Made by a program: the position numbers and the translations under genes
The notes under the pieces: generated by a model
Database searches by the model: none
Seen by the model: only the letters and a program-made list of their open reading frames with translations
Told to the model about the DNA's origin: nothing
NCBI RefSeq assembly: GCF_003985155.1
Contig: NZ_ML133686.1
Coordinates: forward strand, 156,001 to 220,000
From: Rhizobium vallis
Lineage (GTDB): Bacteria > Pseudomonadota > Alphaproteobacteria > Rhizobiales > Rhizobiaceae
Length of the DNA: 64,000 bases
Direction: 5' to 3'
Shown: positions 1-8,617 of the stretch, piece after piece
Position numbering within the stretch: position 1 is the stretch's first letter
Layout of the letters: each line of letters starts with the position of its first letter

Positions 1-1
1 C

Positions 2-880
2 GGCGAGCGTGACATCAACGTCGATACGCTGATCGTCGACGAGGCGCTGAAGCGCAACGACCGCGAACTGCTGTTGAACGAGAAGCTGACGACGGAGCTG
101 CGTCCGACGCTGTTCCTCGCCCAGCTCTCCAACCTGCTCGCCGGCAATATCTCGATCGTGCATAAGGTCACCGGCTCTTCGCGCACCTTCATGGGCGAGG
201 AGGCGGCCGGCATCTCGGCCGTCGAGACTGCCTTCTGGCGCATCAAGTCGGGCGAATCCTCGCATGCGCTGGTTGGCGGCGCCTTTGCGGCCGAGCGTCC
301 CGACATGATCCTGCTTACCGAGGCGATCGGCGCCCATGCGCGTGGCGGCTGGGTGCCGCTCTGGTCGCGCAGGCCGAGCGACGGCGGCGGCATGATCACC
401 GGTTCGGCCGGCGCCTTCCTGGTGCTGGAATCGCGCAAGCATGCGGAAGCCCGCGGCGCCCATATCTATGCCGTCATCGACGCGGTCGAAGGCGACCGCG
501 GCAACCGCAATGCCGGCAATCTCGAAGTGCGGCTGGAGCGGCTTCTGGCGCCGGCCGCCGGGCTTGCCGCTGAAAGCACGGCGATCTTTTCCGGCTCGAC
601 CGGCATGCACGACCTTGCCGCCCGAGAGCGGGCGGTGCTCGAACATCAATTGCCTGACGTTGCGATCCGCGGTTTCGGCGGTGTTGCCGGCCATACGATC
701 GAGACGCAGTTCACGCTCGGTCTGGCGCTCGCAGCCCTTGCCATCGACGGCAAGGCCAAGGTTCCGCCCTTCGATGCCGCCCATGAGGCGCCGATGCGGG
801 CAGGGACGACGGCCGCTGTGGTGACCACGGTCGGACACCAGCGCGGCGAGGGCGTCGCCGTTCTTTCCGCAGATGCGTGA
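2..880 (+). CDS. fabF2XL: FabF2XL, beta-ketoacyl-ACP synthase-like protein of VLCFA lipid A synthesis (5' partial)
   Basis: The reading frame is open from base 2, so the N-terminus lies outside the window. The thiolase fold of a KAS II-type enzyme is recognisable: a nucleophile-elbow region near base 190-220, a glycine-rich C-terminal segment and a GH motif (GGVAGHTIE). At the elbow, where FabF has TACA, this protein reads MGEEAAG, so Glu (bases 200-202) stands at the catalytic Cys position. The NAHGT motif is also absent (FSGSTG). It probably cannot condense on its own and may partner FabF1XL, as a chain-length factor does in type II polyketide synthases. The following genes fabF1XL, adh2XL and lpxXL identify the acpXL-lpxXL cluster, which builds the C28 (omega-1)-hydroxy acyl chain of rhizobial lipid A. 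The family assignment is firm; the partner role is inference. Confidence 0.85.
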   Translation, partial: GERDINVDTLIVDEALKRNDRELLLNEKLTTELRPTLFLAQLSNLLAGNISIVHKVTGSSRTFMGEEAAGISAVETAFWRIKSGESSHALVGGAFAAERPDMILLTEAIGAHARGGWVPLWSRRPSDGGGMITGSAGAFLVLESRKHAEARGAHIYAVIDAVEGDRGNRNAGNLEVRLERLLAPAAGLAAESTAIFSGSTGMHDLAARERAVLEHQLPDVAIRGFGGVAGHTIETQFTLGLALAALAIDGKAKVPPFDAAHEAPMRAGTTAAVVTTVGHQRGEGVAVLSADA

Positions 881-891
881 GGAGTAAGGAC

Positions 892-2178
892 ATGACAGCT
901 TCCGCTTACAGAGATCATCTCGGCCGTCCGATCGTCGCCGTCACGGGCATGGGCATCATCACCTCGCTCGGCCAGGGTCTTTCCGACAACTGGGCGGCCC
1001 TTTCTTCCGGTACGTCAGGCATCCACGCGATCAACCGCTTCCCGACCGAAGGCCTGTCGACGCGGATCGCCGGCACTGTCGATTTCATCGGCATTCCGGC
1101 GCCGAATGCGGTCGAACGCTCCTATGCCTTTGCGCGGGAAACGACGATCGAGGCGCTTGCCGATGCCGGCCTTTCCGGCGATTTCAACGGTCCGCTCTTC
1201 CTCGCTGCGCCGCCGATCGAGCCGGAATGGAGCGCGCGTTTCGAACTTGCCGACCGTTCGCCCGCATCGGAACGTCCCGGCGATGCTTATGAGCGTTTCC
1301 TGACGGCGCTACGCCAGCGGCCGGATCCCGCCTTCCACGAAGCGGCACTGTTCGGTGCGATTTCCGAGCGCCTTGCCGACCGGTTCGGCACGCGCGGCCT
1401 TCCCGTGACGCTGTCGACGGCCTGTGCATCGGGCGTCACCGCGATTCAACTCGGCATCGAGGCGATCCGCCAGGGCCGCACGACGCGGGCGCTGACGGTC
1501 GCGACCGACGGGTCGCTGAGCGCCGAGGCGCTGATCCGCTTCTCGCTGCTGTCAGCCCTCTCGACGCAGAACGATCCGCCGACCAAGGCCTCCAAGCCGT
1601 TCAGCAAGGATCGCGATGGCTTCGTCATCGCCGAGGGTGCTGCCACGCTGGTGCTGGAATCGCTGGAAGCAGCGGTTGCCCGCGGCGCCAAGGTTCTCGG
1701 TATCATGAAGGGCGCCGGCGACAAGGCCGACAGCTTCCATCGCACCCGGTCGTCGCCGGATGGCGCTCCGGCAATCGCAACGATCCGCGCGGCCCTTGCC
1801 GATGCCGGCATGAGCGAGGCCGATATCGGCTATATCAACGCGCACGGCACCTCGACGCCTGAAAACGACAAGATGGAATATGGCTCGATGTCTGCCGTCT
1901 TCGGCGAGAAGCTGGTCGGCATTCCTGTCTCATCCAACAAGTCGATGATCGGCCATACGCTGACGGCGGCGGGTGCGGTCGAGGCAGTGTTCTCTCTGCA
2001 GACCATGCTGACGGGAACGCTGCCGCCGACGATCAACTACACCAATCCCGATCCGTCGATCGTGCTCGATGTCGTGCCGAACAAGAAGCGGGAAGCCCAG
2101 GTTTCGGCCGTGCTTTCCAACTCCTTCGGTTTCGGCGGTCAGAATGCCAGCCTTGTCATGGCGCTCGAACCGGCTTAA
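892..2178 (+). CDS. fabF1XL: FabF1XL, catalytic beta-ketoacyl-ACP synthase of VLCFA lipid A synthesis
   Basis: This is a full-length FabF-type condensing enzyme of 428 residues. It carries the complete triad: Cys178 in TACASG, His318 in NAHGTSTP and His355 in SMIGHTL. It should extend acyl chains on the dedicated carrier AcpXL in the cytoplasm. ATG at 892 is chosen over an in-frame GTG at 877 because a GAGGAG ribosome site (879-884) lies just upstream of it. The gene starts 11 bases after fabF2XL ends, so the two are probably translated from one mRNA as a matched pair. A stretch of about 60 residues before the active Cys (about 108-170) is longer than in housekeeping FabF, as expected for an XL paralogue. 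Function follows from family and cluster context. Confidence 0.9.
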   Translation: MTASAYRDHLGRPIVAVTGMGIITSLGQGLSDNWAALSSGTSGIHAINRFPTEGLSTRIAGTVDFIGIPAPNAVERSYAFARETTIEALADAGLSGDFNGPLFLAAPPIEPEWSARFELADRSPASERPGDAYERFLTALRQRPDPAFHEAALFGAISERLADRFGTRGLPVTLSTACASGVTAIQLGIEAIRQGRTTRALTVATDGSLSAEALIRFSLLSALSTQNDPPTKASKPFSKDRDGFVIAEGAATLVLESLEAAVARGAKVLGIMKGAGDKADSFHRTRSSPDGAPAIATIRAALADAGMSEADIGYINAHGTSTPENDKMEYGSMSAVFGEKLVGIPVSSNKSMIGHTLTAAGAVEAVFSLQTMLTGTLPPTINYTNPDPSIVLDVVPNKKREAQVSAVLSNSFGFGGQNASLVMALEPA

Positions 2179-2234
2179 GCGGTTCCCGACAATTTCAGGA
2201 TAAGAAGACCGCCTAGAAGGCGAGGGATTTTGCC

Positions 2235-3263
2235 ATGCGCGCTTTGCAACTGATCGACGACCGCAAGCTTGAAATCACCGACCTGCCGGAACCCGACGCC
2301 CCTGGCGCCGGCGAGGTGACGCTGCGCGTCAAGGCGGTGGCGCTCAACCATATCGACGTCTGGGGCTGGCGCGGCATGGCCTTTGCCAAGCGCAAGATGC
2401 CGCTGGTCATCGGTGCGGAAGCCTCCGGCGTCGTCGAAGCGATCGGCCCGGGCGTTGCGAACGTGCTGCCCGGTCAACTCGTCTCGATCTACGGCGCGCG
2501 CACCTGCGGCCTCTGCCGACCCTGCCGTGAAGGCCGCGACAATCTCTGCGAACATGTCTCCGGCGTGCACGGCTTCCATCTCGACGGCTTTGCGCAGGAG
2601 AAGGTGAACCTTCCCGCGCGTCTGCTCGTTCCGGCGCCTCCCGGTGTCGATGCGATCGGTGCAGCACTTGCGCCCGTCACCTTCGGCACGGTCGAGCACA
2701 TGCTGTTCGACAATGCCAAGCTCGAACCCGGCGAAACGATCCTCGTTCATGCCGGTGGCTCGGGCATCGGCACGGCGGCGATCCAGCTTGCCAAGAAGAT
2801 CGGCTGCACCGTCATCACCACCGTGGGTTCCGACGACAAGATCGAGAAGGCCAAGGCGCTTGGCGCCGATCACGTCATCAACTACCGCACCGACCGCTTC
2901 GAGGGCGTGGTGCGCAAGCTCACCAAGAAGAAGGGCGTCGACGTCGTCTTCGAACATGTCGGCAAGGATACCTGGGCGGGCTCGATGCTCTGCATGAAGC
3001 GCGGCGGGCGGCTCGTCACCTGCGGCTCGACCTCGGGCGTTTCTACCGAGATGAACCTGATGATGCTCTTCCAGCAGCAGCTGAAGCTGCTCGGCTCCTT
3101 CGGCTGCCGCATGGAGAACATGGCTGACGCCATGCAGAAGATGGGCCGCGGGCTCGTCCATCCGGTCATCGACACCGAAGTCAGCTTCGACGATATCGAC
3201 CGGGCGCTGGAGCGAATGGAAACGCGCCAGATCTTCGGCAAGATCATCCTGAAGATGGATTGA
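2235..3263 (+). CDS. adh2XL: AdhXL, MDR-family alcohol dehydrogenase/oxidoreductase of the lipid A VLCFA cluster
   Basis: Medium-chain dehydrogenase/reductase of 342 residues. A GroES-like N-terminal half holds a structural-zinc lobe with Cys91, Cys94, Cys97 and Cys105. The Rossmann half has a nucleotide-binding loop HAGGSGIG (172-179). The catalytic-zinc ligands of classical alcohol dehydrogenases are not evident: the usual GHE reads GAE (60-62), and the first Cys position lies in ALNHID. It may therefore act as a reductase without catalytic zinc. Because it sits between fabF1XL and lpxXL, a role in making or modifying the C28 chain, for instance an enoyl-reductase step, is plausible but inferred. 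ATG at 2235 follows a purine-rich AAGGCGAGGG site. Confidence 0.85.
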   Translation: MRALQLIDDRKLEITDLPEPDAPGAGEVTLRVKAVALNHIDVWGWRGMAFAKRKMPLVIGAEASGVVEAIGPGVANVLPGQLVSIYGARTCGLCRPCREGRDNLCEHVSGVHGFHLDGFAQEKVNLPARLLVPAPPGVDAIGAALAPVTFGTVEHMLFDNAKLEPGETILVHAGGSGIGTAAIQLAKKIGCTVITTVGSDDKIEKAKALGADHVINYRTDRFEGVVRKLTKKKGVDVVFEHVGKDTWAGSMLCMKRGGRLVTCGSTSGVSTEMNLMMLFQQQLKLLGSFGCRMENMADAMQKMGRGLVHPVIDTEVSFDDIDRALERMETRQIFGKIILKMD

Positions 3264-3269
3264 CCTCAC

Positions 3270-4202
3270 GTGAAGCTGTTCATCACCCGGATCGTTCTGG
3301 CGCTCAGGAATTTCCAGCAATGGCTGGTAGCGCAGGTGATGTTCGGCTTCCTGAATTTCCTGAAGCTGTTTCCGGCCGATGGCGCCATCCGCTTCGCCGA
3401 CGGGATGATGCGCCGCATCGGCCCGCGGACCCGCCGCCACCGGCTGATGCTGACCAATCTGCGCAACGCCTTTCCTGAGAAGAGCGAGGCCGAGATCGAG
3501 GAAATCGCGATCGGTAGCTGGGGAAACATGGGCCGGCTCGCCGCCGAATATGTCTTCCTCGACCAGCTCTTCGATTTCGATCCCGAGCAAACCGAGCCGG
3601 GCAGGGTGGAGGTGTCGGGCATTCCGACCTTCATCGACCTACGCGACAATCCGCGTCCCTTTATCGTCTTCACCGGCCATACCGCCAATTTCGAGCTTCT
3701 GCCGGTGGCGGCGGCTGCCTTCGGGATGACCGTGACCGTGCTTTTCCGGCCGCCGAACAATCCCTATATCGCCAAGAAGGTGTTCGATTTCAGGAGCGCG
3801 CGCATGGGCAAGCTGGTGCCCTCGCATGCCGGCTCATCCTTCGCACTCGCCCGCCAGCTGGAAGCGGGGCAGGGCGTGGGCGTTCTCGTCGATCAGAAGT
3901 TCCGCAAGGGACTGAAGGGCACCTTCTTCGGGCGTGATGTGAAGACCAACCCGCTGCTGCCGAAGCTGGTGCGCCAGTTCAACTGCGAGGTCTATCCCGC
4001 CCGCTGTATCCGGCTGCCCGGAAACCGCTACAGGCTGGAAATCGAGCCGCGGCTGGAAATGCCGCGCGATGCCAAGGGCAATCTCGACCTGCCGGCCGCT
4101 GCACAGCTGCTCAACGACAAGGTAGAAAGCTGGGTGCGCGAATATCCCGAACAGTGGCTCTGGTATCACGACCGCTGGCACATCAAGAAGACGCTTGCCT
4201 AG
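3270..4202 (+). CDS. lpxXL: LpxXL, lipid A very-long-chain fatty acid acyltransferase
   Basis: LpxL/HtrB-superfamily acyltransferase of 310 residues, the usual length. The acyltransferase motif H-x4-E is at His137-Glu142 (GHTANFE) and a hydrophobic N-terminal anchor spans about residues 5-35. It transfers the C28 acyl chain from AcpXL to the 2' hydroxyacyl group of lipid A at the inner face of the cytoplasmic membrane. The start is GTG at 3270, six bases after adh2XL ends, so the cluster is one operon. The VLCFA is known to stabilise the rhizobial outer membrane under the stresses met in nodules. Assignment is based on family motif plus operon. Confidence 0.93.
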   Translation: MKLFITRIVLALRNFQQWLVAQVMFGFLNFLKLFPADGAIRFADGMMRRIGPRTRRHRLMLTNLRNAFPEKSEAEIEEIAIGSWGNMGRLAAEYVFLDQLFDFDPEQTEPGRVEVSGIPTFIDLRDNPRPFIVFTGHTANFELLPVAAAAFGMTVTVLFRPPNNPYIAKKVFDFRSARMGKLVPSHAGSSFALARQLEAGQGVGVLVDQKFRKGLKGTFFGRDVKTNPLLPKLVRQFNCEVYPARCIRLPGNRYRLEIEPRLEMPRDAKGNLDLPAAAQLLNDKVESWVREYPEQWLWYHDRWHIKKTLA

Positions 4203-4257
4203 CGCGCGCCGCAATCTTTCAGATTCGCTCCGTTTGCTTCAGGTCGTTGTTTTTACA

Positions 4258-4300
4258 CATGTCGTTACTGCAAAACGACTGCACAGTGTTGTGCGACATG
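4258..4300. promoter_or_regulatory. nested inverted repeats upstream of the PAS gene
   Basis: Between lpxXL and the PAS gene, CATGTCG (4258-4264) is mirrored by CGACATG (4294-4300). Inside it, GTCGTT (4261-4266) faces AACGAC (4274-4279). This could be an operator or a weak hairpin. There is no T-run, so a terminator is unlikely. Function unknown. Confidence 0.3.
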
Positions 4301-4359
4301 CTCTCTTACAAAAGCCAACCCTTATTTATCAGCGGTGAAAAGCGGCAGGTGCGCTCGGA

Positions 4360-5193
4360 TTGAAACGGAGTACGCTTCATGTTACCCGTCACCACCAAGA
4401 CGCGAATAAAGTCCATCACAGGGCGTATTTTTTGCTAAGCGCAGCCGTGGCTGGTTTCGGGCTCGTCTCTTGGGAAATGGGAGTTGGGGGCGTCTTGCTG
4501 GAGCTTTTTCGAGCCTTTTCCTTGCGTTGCACGCAAATAGAGGAAGCCATACGCCTGGGTGACGACCAGCGCGTCACGGCGCTCGACCGCCATGTCGAGC
4601 CGCTGGTCGAGGCCATCCTTGCCTGTCGGGCAGACAATCTGCTCGAAGTCTATATGCAACTTCAGTTTGTAAGCCATCTCATTGCCCGGGACGCCGATGA
4701 CAGTGCGAGCGTTGCCGAGCACACGACGGTGCTTTCCTACCTGCTCGAGCGCTATTTCGGCACGCATGCGCCGGACTGGCGGCCCTCGCCGCAGGACGTG
4801 CGCATCGAGCCGCCGGCGGCCTATGTGCCGGATACCGATAACGGCCAGTTCCTCAACGCGGCGATTCTAGAAAGCCTGCCGGATCGCGTCGCGGTGCTGA
4901 CCCGGGACTATCGCTATCTCTATTCCAATCCGGCAAACAGCGCCCATCTGAACCGGAAGCCGATGGAACTGATCGGCCGCCATGTTTCCGAATTCATCGG
5001 CGAGGAGCGGTTTGCGCAATGCGCCAAGCAGAAGCTCGACGCTTGTTTTGCCGGCGAGCAGATCGACTATGTCTATGAGCGGCCGACCGAAGATGCCGGA
5101 CCGCGGCAGGTGCGCTGCCGCATGTCGCCGCTGCGGGATGCAAGCGGCACGGTGATCGGCGCGCTGCTCGTCATGGAAGACCTCGGTCGGTAA
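4360..5193 (+). CDS. stand-alone PAS-domain protein
   Basis: The C-terminal part, about residues 165-275, is a PAS fold (ILESLPDRVAVLTRDYRYLYSNPA ending in GTVIGALLVMEDL), typical of a small-ligand or redox sensor. The N-terminal part, about 40-140, is helical and unassigned. There is no kinase, GGDEF or helix-turn-helix output domain, so it would have to signal through a partner. The start is uncertain. TTG at 4360 gives the full 277 residues and runs into a hydrophobic stretch (YFLLSAAVAGFGLVSW); the in-frame ATG at 4477 would remove it. Transcribed alone, opposite to the next genes. Confidence 0.6.
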   Translation: MKRSTLHVTRHHQDANKVHHRAYFLLSAAVAGFGLVSWEMGVGGVLLELFRAFSLRCTQIEEAIRLGDDQRVTALDRHVEPLVEAILACRADNLLEVYMQLQFVSHLIARDADDSASVAEHTTVLSYLLERYFGTHAPDWRPSPQDVRIEPPAAYVPDTDNGQFLNAAILESLPDRVAVLTRDYRYLYSNPANSAHLNRKPMELIGRHVSEFIGEERFAQCAKQKLDACFAGEQIDYVYERPTEDAGPRQVRCRMSPLRDASGTVIGALLVMEDLGR

Positions 5194-5215
5194 CCGAAGG
5201 CTGACATCCGCGCCC

Positions 5216-5575
5216 CTATGCGCTCGCCCAGACCGCAAGTTCGTAACCGTCACGGTCGAGGAAATGGAAGCGGCGGCCGCCGGGGAAATCGGTAATCGGC
5301 CGGCAGATCGTGCCTCCGGCCTTCTCGACCGAAGTCAACACCTCTTCCAGATCCCTGGCATAGACGACGACAAGCGGGCCGCCCGGCCGCACGGGGCCGA
5401 AATCGGTGAAGCCGCCCTTCAGCCGGCCATCGTCGAATTCGCAGTAGTTCGGGCCGTAATCGGTAAAGCGCCAGCCGAAAGCGGAGCCGTAAAAGGCTTT
5501 GGCGGCGGCGATATCGGCGACGTTGAATTCGACATAATCGATGCGGCGATCGTGGTTTTCGGTCTTTTCTGCCAT
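5216..5575 (-). CDS. VOC-superfamily (glyoxalase/bleomycin-resistance-like) protein
   Basis: A 119-residue protein with the paired beta-alpha-beta-beta-beta modules of the vicinal-oxygen-chelate family (IDYVEFNVADIAAAKAFYG near the start, FHFLDRDGYELAVW at the end). The substrate cannot be read from sequence; many such proteins are uncharacterised dioxygenases or binding proteins. The start abuts the stop of the upstream SRPBCC gene (5576), so the two are co-translated. An AraC regulator further upstream on the same strand may control both. Confidence 0.8.
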   Translation of the reverse strand: MAEKTENHDRRIDYVEFNVADIAAAKAFYGSAFGWRFTDYGPNYCEFDDGRLKGGFTDFGPVRPGGPLVVVYARDLEEVLTSVEKAGGTICRPITDFPGGRRFHFLDRDGYELAVWASA

Positions 5576-5974
5576 CTATCTCTCCATCAGGGCTTTCAAC
5601 ATGGCGAGATCCTTCTCGACATGGGCGGCATCCGCCAGAAACTGTGCGTCGGTCATGCCGGGCAGCCGCAGCAGCGTGAACATGACCTCGCAGCCATCGC
5701 CGTTCGGCACGATGCGGAGCGCATTATAGACCCTTAAACCGGACGCGATCGTCACCGTATGGTCGATCACGCCGAATTCATTGGGCGGCACGAAGCTCAC
5801 CTTGACGCTGCCGAGAGCGCCGTGGGCGATCCAGTCGGCGCCATCGGGATCGAGGCCGCTCGCAAGGCCGGAGGCCCAGAGCGGCATGTTCTCGGGCTTG
5901 CCGGCGAACTCATAGACGTCGCGCCAATCGCGCTCGATGGACCGGTGGATGATTTTCGCAGGCATTGTCGGCAT
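5576..5974 (-). CDS. SRPBCC-family (START-like) ligand-binding protein
   Basis: A 132-residue polyketide-cyclase/START-like protein. The N-terminal strand-helix unit (AKIIHRSIERDWRDVYEFAGKPENMPLWASGL) and the central strands with a long C-terminal helix (DAAHVEKDLAMLKALMER) match the helix-grip fold. These proteins bind small hydrophobic ligands; no catalytic residue is obvious. It precedes the VOC gene without a gap, so a shared substrate is plausible but unproved. Confidence 0.75.
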   Translation of the reverse strand: MPTMPAKIIHRSIERDWRDVYEFAGKPENMPLWASGLASGLDPDGADWIAHGALGSVKVSFVPPNEFGVIDHTVTIASGLRVYNALRIVPNGDGCEVMFTLLRLPGMTDAQFLADAAHVEKDLAMLKALMER

Positions 5975-6044
5975 GGCTCGCAGGTCCTTCGCATCTGGTG
6001 TGCCTGGAATAACAGACCGGCCGGCTGCGTCTTGAACAAAACGG

Positions 6045-6827
6045 TCAGCCGGATGTTTTTCGCATGCCGAGCTGATCGAGAATGACAGCGGGCGTCAGCG
6101 TCGAGAGGTCGCCGACCTCGCGCGTCATATGGGCCTGGTCGGCAAAACCCGCTTCGAGCGCAAGACGGGCGAGCGGCATTGTGTCCGAACTGCGGCATAA
6201 GCCGAGGAAACGCTGGAACCGGCGGATCCGTTCCAGCGTCTTGGCGCCGTATCCGAAATGATGGTGGCAGCGGCGGCGCAGCTGCCTCTCGCTTATGCCG
6301 AGCAAGCCTGAGGCCGGGCGGCCGCCGCCAGCGGCGGCAAAGATCACGGCGGCATCCACAGTGGGCGCCTCTTCATCGTTTGCGGCTTCTTCGAGCAGAC
6401 GGCCGAACTGCATCGCGGCGGCGGCTGGGTCCGAGCAATCCTGAAGTCGCGCCTCGAATTCGGCGGTGTCTTTCCGGCCGATGTCGGCGAGGGGCACCGA
6501 GAGGCCGACCAGTGCCGAGAGCGGCGTCTTCAGCCAGGATGCTGCAGCACCTGGCGCAAACCGCGCGCCGATGACGGTGGTGCCTGGCCGGATGACGGGA
6601 AAAGCCGCTGTCCTGTCGGGGCCGGCGACGACTAGGCGATCGCCGATCCAGAGGAGGTCGCAATAACCGTCCGGTACGATCGCCACCTTTGCCGGCGGCC
6701 CGTCGCGGAGCGCATGCGACCAGAGGCGGCTGAAATGGCGTCGCAGCGCCGGCGGCGGGGCGAATTCGCGGTAGCGGCCGGCGCTCGCCGCGAGCATGGC
6801 CGTTTCTTTTCGTTGTTCCGGTGCCAA
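6045..6827 (-). CDS. AraC-family transcriptional regulator
   Basis: 260 residues. The N-terminal half (about 10-110) resembles the AraC-associated sensor domain with a PDGYCDLLW core. The C-terminal half (about 165-255) is an AraC-type double helix-turn-helix, with GISERQLRRRCHHHFGYGAKTLERIRRFQRFL and a second helix pair LALEAGFADQAHMTREV. TTG at 6827 is preferred because GGAG lies 8 bases upstream; ATG at 6797 is the alternative and lacks a clear ribosome site. It lies 70 bases upstream of the SRPBCC/VOC pair on the same strand and may regulate it. The ligand is unknown. Confidence 0.85.
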   Translation of the reverse strand: MAPEQRKETAMLAASAGRYREFAPPPALRRHFSRLWSHALRDGPPAKVAIVPDGYCDLLWIGDRLVVAGPDRTAAFPVIRPGTTVIGARFAPGAAASWLKTPLSALVGLSVPLADIGRKDTAEFEARLQDCSDPAAAAMQFGRLLEEAANDEEAPTVDAAVIFAAAGGGRPASGLLGISERQLRRRCHHHFGYGAKTLERIRRFQRFLGLCRSSDTMPLARLALEAGFADQAHMTREVGDLSTLTPAVILDQLGMRKTSG

Positions 6828-7058
6828 TGCGAGATCTCCCGAGGCGCCGATGATACCATGAGATCGGGCGTTGCGGGCACGTCGAGTGCGAAAATTTGAC
6901 GCTTGCCGCTCTCACCGCGATCGGCGGTTGTCGGACAAGTCGGCTCATCAAAGCTGAATTTCATCGGCTTTTGCGAACCGATTAGACCCTTGCCAGACTT
7001 GCCGTTTGATCGAGACAGTGCCACAACACCGGTCCAAATGACACATCGGAGGTTTGTC

Positions 7059-8489
7059 GTGGAAAAGGCAGAAATCGGACTGATCGGCCTTGCGGTCATG
7101 GGCTCCAACCTGGCGCTCAACATCGCGGAGAAAGGCAATAAAATCGCGGTCTTCAACCGCACGCCGGAGAAAACCGACGAATTCTACGAAAGCGCCGGCG
7201 ATCTGAAGAAGCAGATCATTCCCTGCAAGACGATCGAGGAGTTCGTCGATGCGATCCGGCCGCCGCGCCCGATCATCATCATGATCAAGGCGGGTGATGC
7301 CGTCGACCAGCAGATGGAGCTGCTGCGCCCGCATTTGTCCAAGGGCGACATCATGATCGATGCCGGCAACGCCAATTTCCGCGACACCGTCGCCCGCTTC
7401 GACCGCCTGAAGAATACCGATCTGACCTTCATCGGCATGGGCGTATCCGGCGGCGAGGAAGGTGCGCGCCACGGCCCGTCGATCATGGTCGGCGGCACCG
7501 AGGAATCCTGGAAGCGCGTCGAGAAGGTGCTGACCTCGATTGCCGCCCGCTACAATGACGAGCCTTGCGTCGCCTGGCTCGGCGATGACGGCGCCGGCCA
7601 CTTCGTCAAGACCATCCATAACGGCATCGAATATGCCGACATGCAGATGATCGCCGAAATCTACGGCATCCTGCGCGACGGCCTCGGCAAGAGCGCTTCC
7701 GATATCTCCGGCATTTTCGGCGAATGGAACAAGGGCCGGCTGAACTCCTACCTGATCGAGATTTCCGAAAAGGTGCTTGCCGCCAACGACCCTGTCTCGG
7801 GTGGCCCGATGGTCGACATGATCCTCGACAAGGCCGGCCAGAAAGGCACCGGCAAATGGTCTGCGATCGAAGCGCAGAACATGGGTATTCCGGCGACGGC
7901 GATCGAAGCCGCGGTCGCCGCCCGCAGCATCTCCTCGATGAAGTCTCAGCGCGAAGCCGCCGAGAAGATCTTCGGCACCCAGGCCGTGTCTTTCCCGATC
8001 GCCTACGGCCCGGAGCTCAACAAGGATCTGGAACTGGCGCTCTTCGCCGCCAAGATCGGCGCCTATGCGCAGGGCTTCGCTGTGATGGCGGAAGCGTCGC
8101 GCGAGTTCAATTGGTCGCTGCCGATGCCGACGATCGCCCGCATCTGGCGCGCCGGCTGCATCATCCGCTCGCAGTTCCTCGACGAGATCACCTCGGCCTT
8201 CACCAAGGCTCCTGATGCCGCGAACCTGATCGTCACGCCGGCCTTCTCCGAGATGGTCAAGGAATCCATCCCGGCGCTTCGCCGCGTCGTCGCTGCCGCC
8301 ATTTCGGCCGGCCTGCCCGTGCCGGCGCTGACCTCGGCGCTCACCTATTTCGACGCCTACCGCCAGGGCAGGGGAACGGCAAACCTCATCCAGGCCCAGC
8401 GCGACTTCTTCGGCGCCCACGGCTTCGACCGTCTCGACGGCAAGGACTTCCATCACGGCCCTTGGGGCAGCGGTGCTTCGACCTTCTGA
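7059..8489 (+). CDS. gnd: 6-phosphogluconate dehydrogenase, decarboxylating
   Basis: Converts 6-phosphogluconate and NADP+ to ribulose 5-phosphate, CO2 and NADPH in the oxidative pentose phosphate pathway. 476 residues, the normal length. The N-terminal Rossmann motif GLAVMGSNLALN, the substrate motif GVSGGEEGARHGPSIMVGG, the catalytic region GAGHFVKTIHNGIEY and the C-terminal tail ending in HGPWGSG are all present. GTG at 7059 is chosen because GGAGG lies just upstream and the family motif begins immediately after; an in-frame extension back to 6903 has no homology. It is monocistronic and ends in a strong terminator. Upstream it is divergent from the AraC gene. Confidence 0.96.
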   Translation: MEKAEIGLIGLAVMGSNLALNIAEKGNKIAVFNRTPEKTDEFYESAGDLKKQIIPCKTIEEFVDAIRPPRPIIIMIKAGDAVDQQMELLRPHLSKGDIMIDAGNANFRDTVARFDRLKNTDLTFIGMGVSGGEEGARHGPSIMVGGTEESWKRVEKVLTSIAARYNDEPCVAWLGDDGAGHFVKTIHNGIEYADMQMIAEIYGILRDGLGKSASDISGIFGEWNKGRLNSYLIEISEKVLAANDPVSGGPMVDMILDKAGQKGTGKWSAIEAQNMGIPATAIEAAVAARSISSMKSQREAAEKIFGTQAVSFPIAYGPELNKDLELALFAAKIGAYAQGFAVMAEASREFNWSLPMPTIARIWRAGCIIRSQFLDEITSAFTKAPDAANLIVTPAFSEMVKESIPALRRVVAAAISAGLPVPALTSALTYFDAYRQGRGTANLIQAQRDFFGAHGFDRLDGKDFHHGPWGSGASTF

Positions 8490-8512
8490 GGTTTGCCGAG
8501 AAGACATCGAGG

Positions 8513-8539
8513 AAGCCCGGCCGTCGTGCCGGGCTTTTT
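8513..8539 (+). terminator. Rho-independent terminator of gnd
   Basis: AGCCCGGC (8514-8521) pairs with GCCGGGCT (8528-8535) around a six-base loop and is followed by a T-run. It lies 24 bases after the gnd stop. Confidence 0.9.
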
Positions 8540-8617
8540 CGTGGGGCGCGTCTGGCTGGAAAGGGTAGGATTTAATCGTGTTCCGTGCGATAAGTATGCT
8601 GAGATGAGAGGTATTCC

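Noticed and set aside
2175..3590. Minus-strand frame across adh2XL and the start of lpxXL
   Set aside because: Overlaps two real genes, has His/Asp/Glu-rich composition and no motif.
5264..5737. Plus-strand frame opposite the VOC and SRPBCC genes
   Set aside because: Both minus-strand proteins match known folds from start to end; the plus-strand frame does not.
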